Shown: one piece after another, positions 12,721 to 24,650 of the stretch
Layout of the letters: each line of letters begins with the position of its first letter
Numbering within the stretch: the stretch's first letter is position 1
From: Nothopassalora personata
Lineage: Eukaryota; Ascomycota; Dothideomycetes; Mycosphaerellales; Mycosphaerellaceae
Assembly: GCA_033816765.1 (NCBI GenBank)
Contig: CM066293.1
Location: 3,286,001-3,350,000, forward strand
Direction: 5' to 3'
Length of the DNA: 64,000 nucleotides
Position numbers and translations under genes: made by a program
The notes under the pieces: model-generated
What the model was told of the DNA's origin: nothing
Database searches by the model: none
What the model saw: only the letters and a program-made list of their open reading frames with translations

Positions 12721-13591
12721 GCTAGTACTCTTTTTATCCTACTTAGGTTAAAATCCCTAAGTTAGGTTTTTAATAAGGCTAGCTAAGATAAAGCTTTGTA
12801 CCCTTTTTCCTTTACTAAAGGTTTTTAAACGAGGCAAAGTACTCTATAAGGCGTTAACTAGCGTAAAACGCCCTTAGTTATAGAGTTATATATATAGGCC
12901 TTAATCCTAGAACTTATTTAGGGGTAATATTTATTAGTTGGTACTTTAACTATATTTCTTTAGAGGGACGCCTTTGGAGAAAGTTATATTTATCAAATGA
13001 GATAATTTGATTATAAAATAACGGCTAACTCTACGACTATGAATAAAGTTCTAGGCTACTTTACTTAAGTATACCTAAAAAGTTTAGACGTTTGTTACTA
13101 TATAGAGTCGTTATAATATACTACTTAATAGAAGTAGTATTTAGATATAAACTAACTTTTAGGTATATAATCTTATAATACTAAGTAGGTACCTATCCTA
13201 TAGGGCTAGGAATACTAAAAGGTATTAGTTATAGGCGTAACGTTACCTAAATAGTAGGGATTCCTTGTAGAAAGTGCCTTAATCCTACAATATTTAGGAA
13301 CGACTTTTTAGCTATTTCTTAAGAAGTAACTATAGCGGAGCTTTACTATAGTTAAAAGAGGTCTTTTACCTAGCTTAAGGATTATATATATCCGACTAGG
13401 GGGGTAGCTTACCCTATAGACTCTCTAAAATTGCGCGTACCTATACCTTATAGCGTACTATACTTTATATATAAATATAGAATATAGCCTATTTATCTAT
13501 TTTATAGGAGAGAGTATTCTATTTAGCCTATAACCCCTCTTTAAGTACTTTTGTCTTAATAAGTAGTATCTTTATAAAGCTTACGTGGATG
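12721..13591 (+). other. Copia 3' non-coding region
   Basis: It lies between the end of pol and the right LTR and contains no frame. It is almost unchanged in the second copy at 28910-29800, including a block near 13200-13400 that is nearly letter-for-letter the same. Confidence 0.6.
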
Positions 13592-14112
13592 TATTAGTTT
13601 ATAAGCTTTATATAGCTACTTAGCGAAGTGCTCTTAGCTATAAAGTGGATATAAACTACTATTCTTAGTAGTTATTATCTTAGTTACGATCCTAAGATAG
13701 TAGAATACTAAAACTTTCCCTTATAATACTATAAATAACTCGACTATAGCCGTAATAGGGTAGAACCGGACTAGCGGCTCCTAACAAAGTTATAACATGT
13801 TAGTTTCTAAATATGTTAAAATCTAGAGCGCTCTATACAGTCTAGAAGTTGAGTTATATATTTCAATAGAATATTCTAGCTGTAACTTCTTACAAATCTA
13901 CTTCTAAGAATATATATGCCTACGTAATACATTACGTAGTATAGAAGGCTCTAGGAGTCTATAATCGAATATTAATAAAAGTAGAATTAGCCCTCTAGAT
14001 AGGGATAGGTAATAAAGTAAGTTCTACTACTCTTCCTACTATTATCCCTACCTTATAACTCCTCTTACTACTTTTACTACTCTTATACCTACTATTTACT
14101 ACGACTATCCTA
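13592..14112 (+). repeat. Right LTR of main Copia copy, interrupted
   Basis: It starts tattagtttataagc and follows the left LTR to the ctatccta block, where similarity stops. The missing last 27-33 bp reappear at 15035-15067 (cctaaggctagctaccgct and on), after a 922-bp insertion. Confidence 0.75.
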
Positions 14113-15034
14113 CCGTCTATAGAGAGTGTCTTTAAGTAGCGGACGGTATAAGTACTATTATTACAACGATAGGAAACTAAGTCTCTCTCTCTCCCTTTTA
14201 ACCTTTCGATCTTGATCTTAATCTTAATTCCTTAAACACCCCCTCTTAGATCCGACCGGAAGTAACTAGGTCGATAAAAGTAGAAATAACTTAATAAGTA
14301 ACGTCTGTTTTAAAGCCTATAACGTAATAAATACCTTTACTACGATATAAAGAAGAGAATAGAAGAGAGGAGAAGCGAGGACACGCCCGGATACCTATTA
14401 ACGAAGACACTTAATACCGTATAAAAGGAGGAAGAATATAGTAGACTCTCTCTCCGGATAACAACGGCTAGCAAAGTATCTAGGTACCTTATAGGAACTA
14501 AGAGAGGTAGTAAACCGTATAAACTACTACTGAGTATAGCTAGAACTAAGAGAGGCTAGCCTATAAACTACGTCAATTATAAGAGGTCTAGGTACTACGG
14601 GCCTACGAGGAACTACGACCTTATACCCCGTATATACGAGATAGCTAAAGACTCTATAAATAGAGGTACGGGCTATTCGAGGTACTACCTCTCTCTCTCT
14701 CTTAATTTTAACTTAGAGTACGTACGACGGAATTATCCGGCACGGTAAAGGATAAGAAACACGGGCGCAATTTGCCGTCTACCTCGGGCGGTAAGATAAA
14801 GTAACTATAATTATCAAATACAACTACTAGGGCGCGGCGTACTACCGTAATGATATATTCGATATCTATCTCGTAAATCCATCCTTTTAAAGAGTTTTTA
14901 TTTCCCGGTACGCGGGGCTTTTCTCTTTATATTTAGATTTAGTTATTAGCAATAACCTGTGTTATATAGTCTTAGACTTATAAAGTACGTTAGTAGAATA
15001 AACAAATAAATAAATAAACTACGGCTACACTATA
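14113..15034 (-). mobile_element. Insertion inside Copia right LTR (repeat R, inverted copy)
   Basis: The 922-bp block is bounded on both sides by tatccta (14106-14112 and 15035-15041), a candidate 7-bp target duplication. Its 14270-14700 portion is the reverse complement of repeat R copies at 380-930 and 15230-15690. It ends with agaataaacaaataaataaataaac, an A-rich tetranucleotide tail of the kind seen on non-LTR elements. Read on the plus strand it contains the charged frame KEENRREEK seen in reverse in copy 1. The element type is uncertain. Confidence 0.5.
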
Positions 15035-15067
15035 TATCCTAAGGCTAGCTACCGCTATAACCTACCT
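15035..15067 (+). repeat. Displaced 3' end of Copia right LTR
   Basis: The sequence cctaaggctagctaccgct followed by ataacctacctttctaata corresponds to the last bases of the LTR. It completes the LTR broken at 14112. Confidence 0.65.
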
Positions 15068-15119
15068 TTCTAATAAGAATATAAGCGAGGCTTGCTGTTT
15101 AAGGCGTAAGTTAAATATA

Positions 15120-15710
15120 TGACGGCGTAGTACGTTACATATTTAGTAGTTATATCTTATTTTAAGAGTTATACTTTATTACCTTACCCTAGGCGGTATA
15201 AGGCTTACGCTCCTACTTCAAGAGTAAGAGCGACTAACTAAGAGAATAGTCCGTTAGATTATTTAAGATTGTAGCTAAGAGCTATTTCTTTACCTTTATT
15301 ACGCTAGGTAGTCTCGTTATATAAAACACTAGATTTAAGAGAGAGAGACGTAGTATCTTAAATAGCCTATCTCCTCTATAGAAAGTCTTCAATAGCGTTC
15401 TTTATACGTAGGTATAAGGATATAAGTTCCCCGTAGGTTTATAGCGAGAATACCCGCTTTAAATAGTCCTTATTATCTAAAAAGAGAGTCCGCTACGTAC
15501 TTTCTTTTTTTAAGTAGTTTTAATATCTATATTAATAGATATCTAGGCAGGTCCTATCTTCTCCTCTCTTCTATTCTCTTCTTCTTTATAATGTATCTCT
15601 AAGGTCGTCTTTATTACGTTATAGGCTTTAAAATAAGCGTCGCTTTTTAATATCTATTTATATTTTAAGTAGGAGTTTTTAAGAGAGAGAGTATTAGTCT
15701 TAAGCGGCCT
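15120..15710 (+). repeat. Dispersed repeat R, copy 3
   Basis: It has the same orientation as copy 1 at 380-930 and is inverted relative to 14113-15034, creating an inverted pair around 15050. It is more strongly RIP-mutated than copy 1, with most of that copy's Glu/Arg codons retained but new stops added. Confidence 0.55.
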
Positions 15711-16590
15711 CTACTTATTTAATCTAGTACTATAACTATATTGCTATTAGTATGAATTTCAATTAGGCTAGGTCTCCTTATAGAACATATTCTAACCGTA
15801 GTAGTTACGCTAGCATCCTTATTATTACTTTTTTCCTTCTTATAGGCTAGTTTTAACTAGTCTATATCCTTAAGGTTAGATATAATTTATTAACCCTTCT
15901 CTAGATATTTATAATAGATCTCTATTCTTTGTTTATATAACGGAGCCGCCTAGCGCGGTAAAGGTAAAGAAATAGCTCTTAGTCGTAATCTTTAAGCCTA
16001 ACTAACTAACTAGGACTAGTTAGTTAGCTAGTTATTCTTAAAAACGAGCGTAAAACTTATCTTACCTAGAGTAAGGTAATAACTTATAAGCTAAAACTAC
16101 CGAGTATATAACCTACTACGCTATAATATATTCAAAATACAATAACGGCTACCTATCTAAGAGTCCTTAAATATAAGGAGTTCGTATATTAGCGGTATAA
16201 CGGGGCTTTTCTTATTATCTTAAATTTTAGTCTTAGTCTCGAGACTATTATTATAGAGTCTAAACTTAAATAGTACGTTAATAGAATAAATAATTAATTA
16301 AGTAGCCGCGACTGCAATAAAATGTCTAATTAGTATATATAAAATAACGGATTCTAATAGAACATCTATAGACAGAGTAAAAGGAGTACGGGAAAACCGC
16401 CGGGTCCCGTAAGGCAAGAAGGCCTCTATAATATTAGAAGAAAGGAACTCTAGTTACTTTTAGAAGTTTTTGTTACTAAAAGGCTTTTCCTCTACTAACT
16501 AGAAAGTAAGAGGGTAACCTACCCGTGTTATATAGTCTTAGACTTATATAGTACATAAATAGAATAATTCATTATTTAATCTATAGAGAG
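15711..16590 (+). repeat. Repeats ending in A-rich tails
   Basis: Two further copies of the tail motif lie here: at about 16255-16310 (gtctaaacttaaatagtac then tagaataaataattaatt) and 16530-16580 (gtcttagacttatatagtac then agaataattcatta). The first such tail is at 14970-15018. Each consists of a roughly 20-bp conserved block plus a variable (aata)-type tail, which suggests a SINE- or LINE-like 3' end. No protein was recognised. Confidence 0.4.
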
Positions 16591-16862
16591 AGAACGCCTA
16601 CGTACTAGAGAGACTTAAGGGCCTTCTAGGCCTTAAGAATAGCGCAAAGGTAGTTACGGGCGTCGTTACTAAACTAACTTAAGCTAACAGAAAATAACTA
16701 GAGGCTAAGAGGGAATAAACTTATACGCGCTTCTAGTACCTTATAGCTAGCCTATATATAGAAGTAGGGGATAGACCTTATATATAGCTACTAGGATCTC
16801 TAATTAATAAAAGATCTAAGGCTATTATAATTAGGGATTAATTGGCCTTAGAGCTAGGTATA
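16590..16862 (+). pseudogene. Unrecognised protein relic, 5' part, split by copy A
   Basis: One plus-strand frame has a coding look with only RIP-type stops, including the stretch KVVTGVVTKLT and a Lys/Arg-rich tail ending LALELG. The frame runs into the target site of chromovirus copy A and may continue at 23788. I do not recognise the protein. Confidence 0.4.
16858..16862 (+). repeat. Target-site duplication of copy A, left (GTATA)
   Basis: The five bases directly before the left LTR match the five after the right LTR at 23783-23787. Five-base duplications are usual for Gypsy integrases. Confidence 0.85.
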
Positions 16863-17282
16863 TATTACGGTTTTAAAGAACGAGAGAAAGAGAGTCCCGT
16901 AAGATATGTGCTAGGAACATAGAAACTAGAATACAAGGTCTAATCGCTTAGACCTCTGACGCGATTAGGTTACGTACGCGACCGTAGCGAACCTATATAG
17001 TTAAACACGTAAAGCTAGGCAACTAGACGACTAGACGACCGGTCGACTAGTCGAATAGTCGACTATAGAGCTAAGACATAGTAATGTCTCCTTTATATTT
17101 AGGAACGCTAGAAACCCTTATAGTTCTAATGCGTTCAACTTATATTACTATCTTACTAATTGGAATATACTCTTATCCTAATTATTTATCTTCGCTTAGC
17201 TCGCTTTAGCCTCTCTAAAGAATACCGCTACGTAACTTAACTTATCTCTCTTTTAGAACTAGCCCTAGAATAAGACATAACA
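16863..17282 (+). repeat. Left LTR of copy A
   Basis: It starts tattacgg (TG changed to TA) and ends agacataaca. Its U3 holds a palindrome-rich cluster at 17021-17072 built from gactag and cgac units around gaccggtc. From about 17085 on it matches the LTRs of copy B as well; before that it matches only copy C. Confidence 0.85.
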
Positions 17283-17379
17283 CTTTAAACGCCCTTAGGA
17301 TAAGCGCTACTTAAGCAGCTAGTAGGGGAACACCCGCCCCTAGCGAAGTAGGAAGCATCCGCCGTGCGCTACTATAATA

Positions 17380-20300
17380 GACCACTACGAAGGACGATAA
17401 GTCTAATAACGATAACGAGCCTACTCTAAGGAAGAACGATGTTAAGGCTACTAAGCTAGACCTCTTCTATAGAGATAGGGCTAAGTTCGACGACTAGGTT
17501 AATTAGATAGATATATATCTTATGTTTACCCTAGTTAATACTAATAAAAGAACTATCTTCGCTATTATATTCCTTCGCGGAAGCGCGTAGAACTAGATTA
17601 AACCTTACCTTAAGGAATACCTTAAAGGTATAGGACAATAAGACCCTACCGGAATGTTTAGGAGCTACACCCTTTTTAAAGATAAGATAAAGTTAATCTT
17701 TAGAACCTCGAACGAAGTCTAATAGGCTATACAAATTATTTAACACCTAAAGCAGAAGACGTCTACTTTAGAGTATACCGCTAAATTTAAAGAATAAGGA
17801 TAGATTACCGGATAGGACTAGATAGCGTTAATAACTATATACCAACGTAGGCTTAAGGACTCCGTTAAGGACGAGTTAACAAGACACGGAGGAACGATTA
17901 CTAACCTCGAAGAGCTAATAAAGGCGTCGATCGACATCGATAACTAGCTCTAGGAACGATACTAGGAAAAGAAATACGACTCTAAAGTAGGAGGTATAGT
18001 AGGATACACTCCGGATTATAAACCCTTAGGGGGATATATTACGAAGGAGGGATTCTTACGATAAAGCTAGCCCTATTATAGACTATAGCTAATAGAACTA
18101 GACGTTACCTAACGGGGACGGAGGATCGATAAGAGTAAGGGCTACGGAAAGCCCTTTAAAGGGAAAGGAAGACTTATATACTATACCTATAGTAGAGAAG
18201 GCTACATAGCGCGGGATTGCCGCGGTAAAAATATAGTGCGCCTCGAGTAGTTTAACATAATATAACTAAAGGTAGGCAAATCTAGGAGCAGTATTAGACC
18301 CCGACAATTTAACTATACCTAGAGAGTAGAGGAGAAGGATAGTAACCGGGTTGCGACGCCTCTCCTAGACCCCTTATAAGGACGAGGAGGATACTATGTT
18401 TAATAATATACACTACTACCGAATAACTAATAATTAAAGACTAATAGATTACTTAGCATAATAGTACGAGGAGTTAACTATAAAGTTAAGAAGGAATCTT
18501 AATACGGTTAGGGAAGCCTTTACTAGCGATTCTATTACTAGGACTTGTGTTAAACCTACTACGACGCTAAGTTAGGAGTAGGGTACTAGCTACGATAGCT
18601 AGTAGGACCCCTAGGAGCTTAATACGGACGAAATAAGCTCTAAGAAGTAGACATAGACGAATCTTGCTTCGATAACGATAATAAAGAAAACTAGGATCTA
18701 GAATAGGACGGACGCTAGTTACTAGTACTAGAACAATAAATAAACGAACTAGATACTATCGAAGAAGATTACGTACCGGAGGACTTAAGCGAGGACTTAT
18801 CTAAAGAAGAAGAGAGCGATACCGACGACAAAAACGAAGTGCATATATTTACGGTAGACGCGCTAAGGAAACTCTATAAGTTAATTATCTACCTCTAACG
18901 AAGGCACGAAGAATTCCTACTAAAGTTCTTAGGAAAACGATACGTAAACCCTAACGAATTCAATAAGACACTTAATACGATAAGGGGCATAGTATAGGGT
19001 TACCTAACTATAAGTAATATAGAGAACTTAGCTAAAGCGGTTATCGAACGACTACCTATAGGAAGCTAAATAATAGATACCGGATACCTAATACCGGTAG
19101 GAACTTTCGTCTTAAATAAACTACGAATAATAGTATAGTACGTACGGGCTCTCTACTTAGAATCGTAGAAGATCTTAGAACGCAATAGACTATAAGTATA
19201 GACATAGGGTAACGGGCTATAGGTTCTAGCCGAAGCCTCTAGGCACGAAGTATAGCGAACTATATACTATTCGGGAAAAGGATTAGCTCCCTAGGAATAA
19301 GCGACTAAAGGGAGTTATGCAATACTCAGGCTTACGTATCGATATTAAACACAGTTTTCCGGACATAAGTAATCGTTAATAGACACAAGACTAGTGTTAT
19401 AATCGACTTAGGAGTAGCGGGGAATTTTATCTCCGAGTCTTTCGTAAGAAGAAACGGGTTCGCTACCCTAAAGAAGAAATGGGGTTACGAGATAATCGCG
19501 GTAAACGGATTATCGTTACCTAGTATAGAATGGGAGACGACACCATTACTACTAGCTATCTAATAGCACTACGAGAATATTACCTTAGATGTTATTAATA
19601 TAGCTAGTTATAACATAGTATTAGGTATGCCTTAGTTAATAAAGCACAATCTAGTAATCGACTAGAGAAGAGGAGTACTTACATTTAGGGAATGCGATTG
19701 CGTTATCGACATTTAGCCTACGCATCGATAGCGGACGATAGTAGATAAGGTAAGGAAATAGCTAAACGAGATACAGCTTACGCCGACTAGAAGGATAGAA
19801 GAACTACCTTCGACCGGGATAGACACTAGCGTAGGGCCGCCGGGTTACGAAGTTACTAGAAGTAATAGAAGTAACGCACCATCGAAGAATACTAACATCT
19901 TAGAGTTAAGTATTCCTAAGGAGTATCGTAAGTAGTCGCGACTCTTTAAAGAGGAAAGAGGTAAAACCGCCTTACCTAAGTACCGCCTATAGGATTATAA
20001 GATTAACATTTAGCTAGGGAAAGAGCCTCTATAGGGACCTATATATTAAATGTCTAAGAAAGAGCTATAGACCCTACGAGAATAGCTAAAGGAGAAGCTA
20101 GCTAAAGGATAGATAAGAAGATCTACCTTAAGTGTAGGAACTCTATATATGTTCGTTCTAAAAGCAAACGGGAAGTTACGACTCGTATAAGACTATAGGA
20201 AGTTAAACGAGATTACGATTAAGAACCGATACCCGCTACCTAACATCGAAGAAGCATAAGATAGATTAACCGGATCGGACTAGTACACGAAGATTAACCT

Positions 20301-22836
20301 ACGAGATGCCTTCTATGCTATACGAATAGTAGAAGGAGAAGAATAGAAAACCGCTTTTAGAATAAGATACGGACTCTACGAATTCTTAGTTATGCTAATA
20401 GGATTAACTAACGCACCCGCATCCTACTAGGACCTTATTAACGAAACACTTAGAGACCTACTCGACGTATACGTTATCGCCTACATGGACGATATACTAG
20501 TCTATACGAAAGGATCCCTATAGGAGCATATAAAACAAGTCTAGGACGTCTTCGAACGACTTACGTAGTTAGGATTCAAGACGGCACCCGAGAAATGCGA
20601 ATTCTATAAGAAAGAAGTTAAATTCTTAGGCTTTATTATTAGTACTATAGGGATAACAATCGACCCTACGAAGACACAGTCAATTAGAGAATGGCTAGAA
20701 CCGAAAACAGTTAAGGACGTATAATTATTCCTTAGACTAGCGAACTATAACCGGAAATTTATTAAGGACTACGTGAAAATAGCAGCACTAATAACGATGC
20801 TTACGAGAAAAGACGTTACCTAGAAATAGGGAAAGGAATAGATTAAAGCGTTTAAGAAACTTAAAGAACAATGCGCTTTAGCCCCTACGCTTCGACTATT
20901 CGATAGTAGTAAGGAAGTCTACATCGAGACCGATGCGTCTAATATAGCAATAGGCGCATGTCTAACATAGACACACGATAGGTAGAGACACCTAGTAGCC
21001 TATTACTCCTAGAAAATGACTATAGCGGAACAGAACTACGACATCCATAATAAAGAGCTTCTAGCTATTATTACTACTATACAATATTAGAGAGTATATA
21101 TCGAGGGCCTACCGAAGTTAACGATTCTTTCTAACTATAAGAATCTTACGTACTTTACGACAATAAAGGAACTTACCCGGAGGTAAGCCCGCTACTCGGA
21201 GCTACTAGGGTAGTATAAGTTTAAAATTAAATATACTCTAGGACAAGAGAATAGCCGCGCCGATACGCTAAGCCGAAGAAGCGACTATATAGAAGGAAAA
21301 GAACTAGTATAACATAAGATACTAAGGACAAACCCCGACGGAAGTCTTAGTACTAACATAAGAGAATTTAATAACATTATACGGATATTAGGCGATAAGG
21401 ACGAACAATTCCCTATATCGTAAGGAAAGTACTAAGTACTAAAGGATCGAGAAGAAGAATATATACGACAATATTATAACGGACTAACTTACGGACACCC
21501 TAGAACTTTAAAGACAATAGACCTAATCTAACGTAGCTTCTTATTTCTATATATAAGATAAAAGGTGCTACGTTATATTAAACAATACATATACTACTAA
21601 TAAAATAAGGCTATAAGACATACGAGATACGGCTACCTATAGTTTAGGGCACTACTAACAAAACTATAGGACGAAGTTATAATAGACTTTATTACGAAAC
21701 TCCTACCGATAAGAGACTAAGTTACGAAACAACTATATAACATAATACTAGTTATAGTTAATAGACTTATAAAATAAGTATACTTTATCCCTACATTGGA
21801 AACATACAATATAGAGTAGCTCGGATACCTTATACTAGATAGACTTATCCGATACTATAGATTCCCCTAAGCATTTATAATAGATAGAGACAAGCTATTT
21901 ATATTAAATTACTAGAAAACGCTTATAGGAATCATCGGAATTAAACATAACCTATTAATAGCATATTATCTAGAAATAGACGGATAGACCGAGAGGATAA
22001 ATTAGACGCAAAAACAATACCTACGGCACTACGTCAACTACGTATAAGACAACTAGGTTTTACTACTGCTAATAGCGTAGATTGCACTAAACAACTATAA
22101 ATTAGAGACGACTTTAACGATACTATTCTATACGAACTTTAGTAAAGATCCTAACTTATTTAGAACACCTAGATCCTACCTATAGGCCGAAAGAGTAATC
22201 GTAATAACGGATACTCTTAAGGAAGTATATAAAGAAACACGTAAGGCGATCGAAGATATATAACAAAAATTGTCTCGATAACAATAGCACCTCTACTAAA
22301 AGAGGGGGATAAGGTCTATCTCCTTATAAAAAACTTAAGGATAAGAAGACGGACTAAGAAACTAGATTACATTAAGGTCGGACTATTTTTCGTCGATAAA
22401 GTGATAGAACTAGTTAACTACCGCCTACGACTGCCCCCGACGCTAAAATCTACCTAATCTTCTATATCTCTAAGCTAGAATCCACGGACGCTAAAACACC
22501 TTACTAAAAAAGCTTCTATTTTAAGCTAGGTATAGAAAACGAATTCGAAGCCGAAAAGATCCTAAACAAGAAAGGTTAGCGATATCTTATTAAGTAGAAA
22601 GAATATAACAAATCGGAAAATACCTAGGAACTAGATAAGAACCTATAAAACTAGTAACAAAAGATCTAGGGATATAAGAAAGAAAGACACGTACCTAAGA
22701 ACTAGAGAGACTAGGATCCGAGGAAGATGCGATAGCCTCCTCTAAAGTAGGGTAGGCCTAGAGAGTATTATCCGGAATTAGCGGTAACTCCTCCTACGAA
22801 GAAATCGGCATTTAGAAGACCGCTTCTAATTCTTTA
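17380..22836 (+). pseudogene. Chromovirus gag-pol pseudogene, copy A
   Basis: Domains in order: retrotransposon Gag (DLFYRDRAKFDD near 17460), a zinc-knuckle remnant at 18181-18226 (first Cys residues now Tyr, ending IARDC), aspartic protease near 19390-19440 (IDLGVAGNF, Ser of DSG now Leu), reverse transcriptase with an intact YMDD in AYMDDILVY at about 20482, RNase H near 20930 (ETDASNIAIGA), integrase at 21460-22000 and a chromodomain at 22570-22650 (RYLIK, then ENT and EL around Trp codons now TAG). Trp and Gln codons are stops across the gene. A short deletion near 22275 relative to copy C removes part of the integrase tail. The frame continues past the chromodomain and its end overlaps the opposite-strand gene by about 25 bp. 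Confidence 0.85.
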
Positions 22837-23219
22837 GGAGTACCCTCGGGAACGAGAAGATACGACGAAGGGGTAGAAAGCGCTTCTATACCCTCGGCTA
22901 GAAGTTTCCGTAAATCCTTAAAATCCTTCGCGATCGCTTTCTCCTCGCGCCCTTTAGTAACGCGCAATTGTTTACGTAAACGATAAACCTTTAACATCGC
23001 CTCCGTTACCTTCTCTTTAGTATTATCGAGTTCCCGCTTAAGCTTTTAACGTTAATTACGGAGTCTCTCCTATTTAGTCTAGGTAATAGTTATATTACAC
23101 TTTACGCCTTTCCGGACGTACTCTAAGTAACACCTAAATTGAACATCTACTATATATCGTAGACGACTCTTCCTTTTAGAAACCCGCGCCTTTTAATAAC
23201 CGGTATATAGAGATGGCAT
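22812..23219 (-). pseudogene. Opposite-strand Cys-rich/coiled-coil gene remnant, copy A
   Basis: A frame from ATG at 23219 to TAA at 22812 runs against gag-pol. Its first half has stops explained by Trp/Gln mutation and a Cys-bearing stretch (FRCYLEYVRKGVKC), the remains of a zinc-cluster-like motif better kept in copy B. Its second half is still open for 61 codons and reads as a basic coiled coil (YRLRKQLRVTKGREEKAI then KDFKDLRKLL). The same architecture lies at the same place in copies B and C and in a divergent relic at 33470-33735. I know of no firm function; a nucleic-acid-binding accessory protein of the element is plausible. The recurring architecture supports its having been a real gene. 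Confidence 0.65.
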
Positions 23220-23362
23220 TTCGCGACTTTCGGACTCGATACCTAACACTTAACGTTCTTAACGCTCTTAACGAGTTAGCGGCTCTCTACTTATAGTACG
23301 ATAAAAAATAGACATACCGAGAAAATTAAGACTCGGGACGAGCTTAGCGAAGAGGGGGATAG

Positions 23363-23782
23363 TGTTACGGTTTTAAAACACGAGAGAAAGAGAGTCCCGT
23401 AAGATACGTGCTAGGAATATAGAAACTAGAAGATGAGGTCTAATCGCTTAGACCTCTAACGCAATTAGGTTACGTATACGACCGTAGCGAACCTATATAG
23501 TTAAACACGTAAAGCTAGGCGACTAGACGACTAGACGACCGGTCGACTAGTGGAATAGTCGACTATAGAGCTAAGACATAGTAATGTCTCCTTTATATTT
23601 AGGAACGCTAGAAACCCTTATAGTTCTAATACGTTCAACTTATATTACTATCTTACTAATTGGAATATACTCTTATCCTAACTATTTATCTTCGCTTAGC
23701 TCGCTTTAGCCTCTCTAAAGAATACTGCTACGTAACTTAACTTATCTCTCTTTTAAGACTAGCCCTAGAACGAGACATAACA
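23363..23782 (+). repeat. Right LTR of copy A
   Basis: It starts tgttacgg and ends agacataaca, the same length as the left LTR. The differences between the two LTRs that I checked are mostly RIP-type transitions, so they do not date the insertion. Confidence 0.85.
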
Positions 23783-23787
23783 GTATA
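23783..23787 (+). repeat. Target-site duplication of copy A, right (GTATA)
   Basis: It matches 16858-16862. Confidence 0.85.
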
Positions 23788-24240
23788 CCCTTTTAACTAG
23801 ATCTAGTAATAAAACTTTATAGTATAAATAGACTAATTCCTCTAAAAGGTATCTCTCTATAGCTATAGATTTATGTCTAGTACGGTATTTTCAATATTAT
23901 TAGATTAAATACTATTAGTATCTCTATAATTCCTAGAAGGTAAAGAAAAGTATAGCCTATAGCTCGTTAGTATATTAATAGGTCCTAGAAGGATATAATT
24001 ATATTCTTAGAAAGTAGTATAATAGTCTATACTAGGATATTACTAAAGGTACGTACTACTACTATTAAGTATATACTAGGCGTAGCTAGAGCTACTAGTA
24101 TAATTTTAGCTACCTCTACTATATTAATAATAGTAGCTACTATCTATAGTATATAAAAAATATTCGTCTCTTACTCTAAGCTATATATTAGAGACTCTTA
24201 GAAGCTAGTATCTAAGGAGTAATAGAATTAACCTAGGTTA
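23788..24240 (+). pseudogene. Unrecognised protein relic, 3' part
   Basis: A plus-strand frame with few non-RIP stops continues from the copy A target site. It includes stretches such as LYSINRLIPLKGISLYS and FLEGKEKYSL. It probably belongs to the relic at 16590-16862. I cannot name the family. Confidence 0.4.
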
Positions 24241-24479
24241 ATTCTAAGCTAGACCTTAGAATATATAATCTATAAAGCTACTTATACCTTACTAGATACA
24301 CTAAGTACTAAATATATATAAGAACTTAGAAAGAGGTCTTACGCTAACTAGTAATCTTTATTTAGAGCCGCTATAGTAGGTATTTATACTTACGGTATCT
24401 CTTTTACTAAAGAATAGAGATAATCTCTTAATCTAAGTAATCTTAAGGTAGGTTAAAGTAAACTAAGCTACGAAAAAGA

Positions 24480-24650
24480 TACGTACTACGTATAGAGTAC
24501 GCTGCGTAGAAAGTTATAGGAGTCTAAAATTGAATAAAAATAAGAGGAGAAATAGCCCTCTAGATAGGTATAAGTAACTAAGTATGTCTACTACTCTTAT
24601 AACTATTATAGTAATTATTATCCCTAATTTACTAGGACTATTCTCTAAGA
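24480..24650 (+). repeat. Truncated left LTR of second Copia copy
   Basis: Only the 3' third of the LTR remains (gttataggagtct, the gccctctagataggtataag block). It is followed by aattataagcct, a mutated form of the primer site seen at 7708. Confidence 0.6.

Larger units (their letters stand above)
7164..14112 (+). mobile_element. Copia-type LTR retrotransposon, RIP-mutated, main copy
   Basis: Left LTR at 7164-7707, primer site, leader, gag-pol pseudogene and right LTR follow in the usual order on the plus strand. Gag, protease, integrase and reverse transcriptase come in Copia order, with integrase ahead of reverse transcriptase. RIP has converted Trp and Gln codons to stops throughout, so the element is dead. 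Its right LTR is interrupted after 14112 and appears to resume at 15035-15067. I found no convincing target-site duplication because the true right end is displaced. Confidence 0.8.
16863..23782 (+). mobile_element. Gypsy chromovirus copy A, RIP-mutated
   Basis: The 6920-bp element has 420-bp LTRs, a gag-pol pseudogene ending in a chromodomain, an opposite-strand gene remnant near the 3' end and a polypurine tract (agagggggatag) before the right LTR. The GTATA duplication shows that both ends are original. RIP has placed many stops in gag-pol. It belongs to the same family as copies B and C, but its 3' end lacks the tRNA-like sequence found in those two. Confidence 0.9.
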
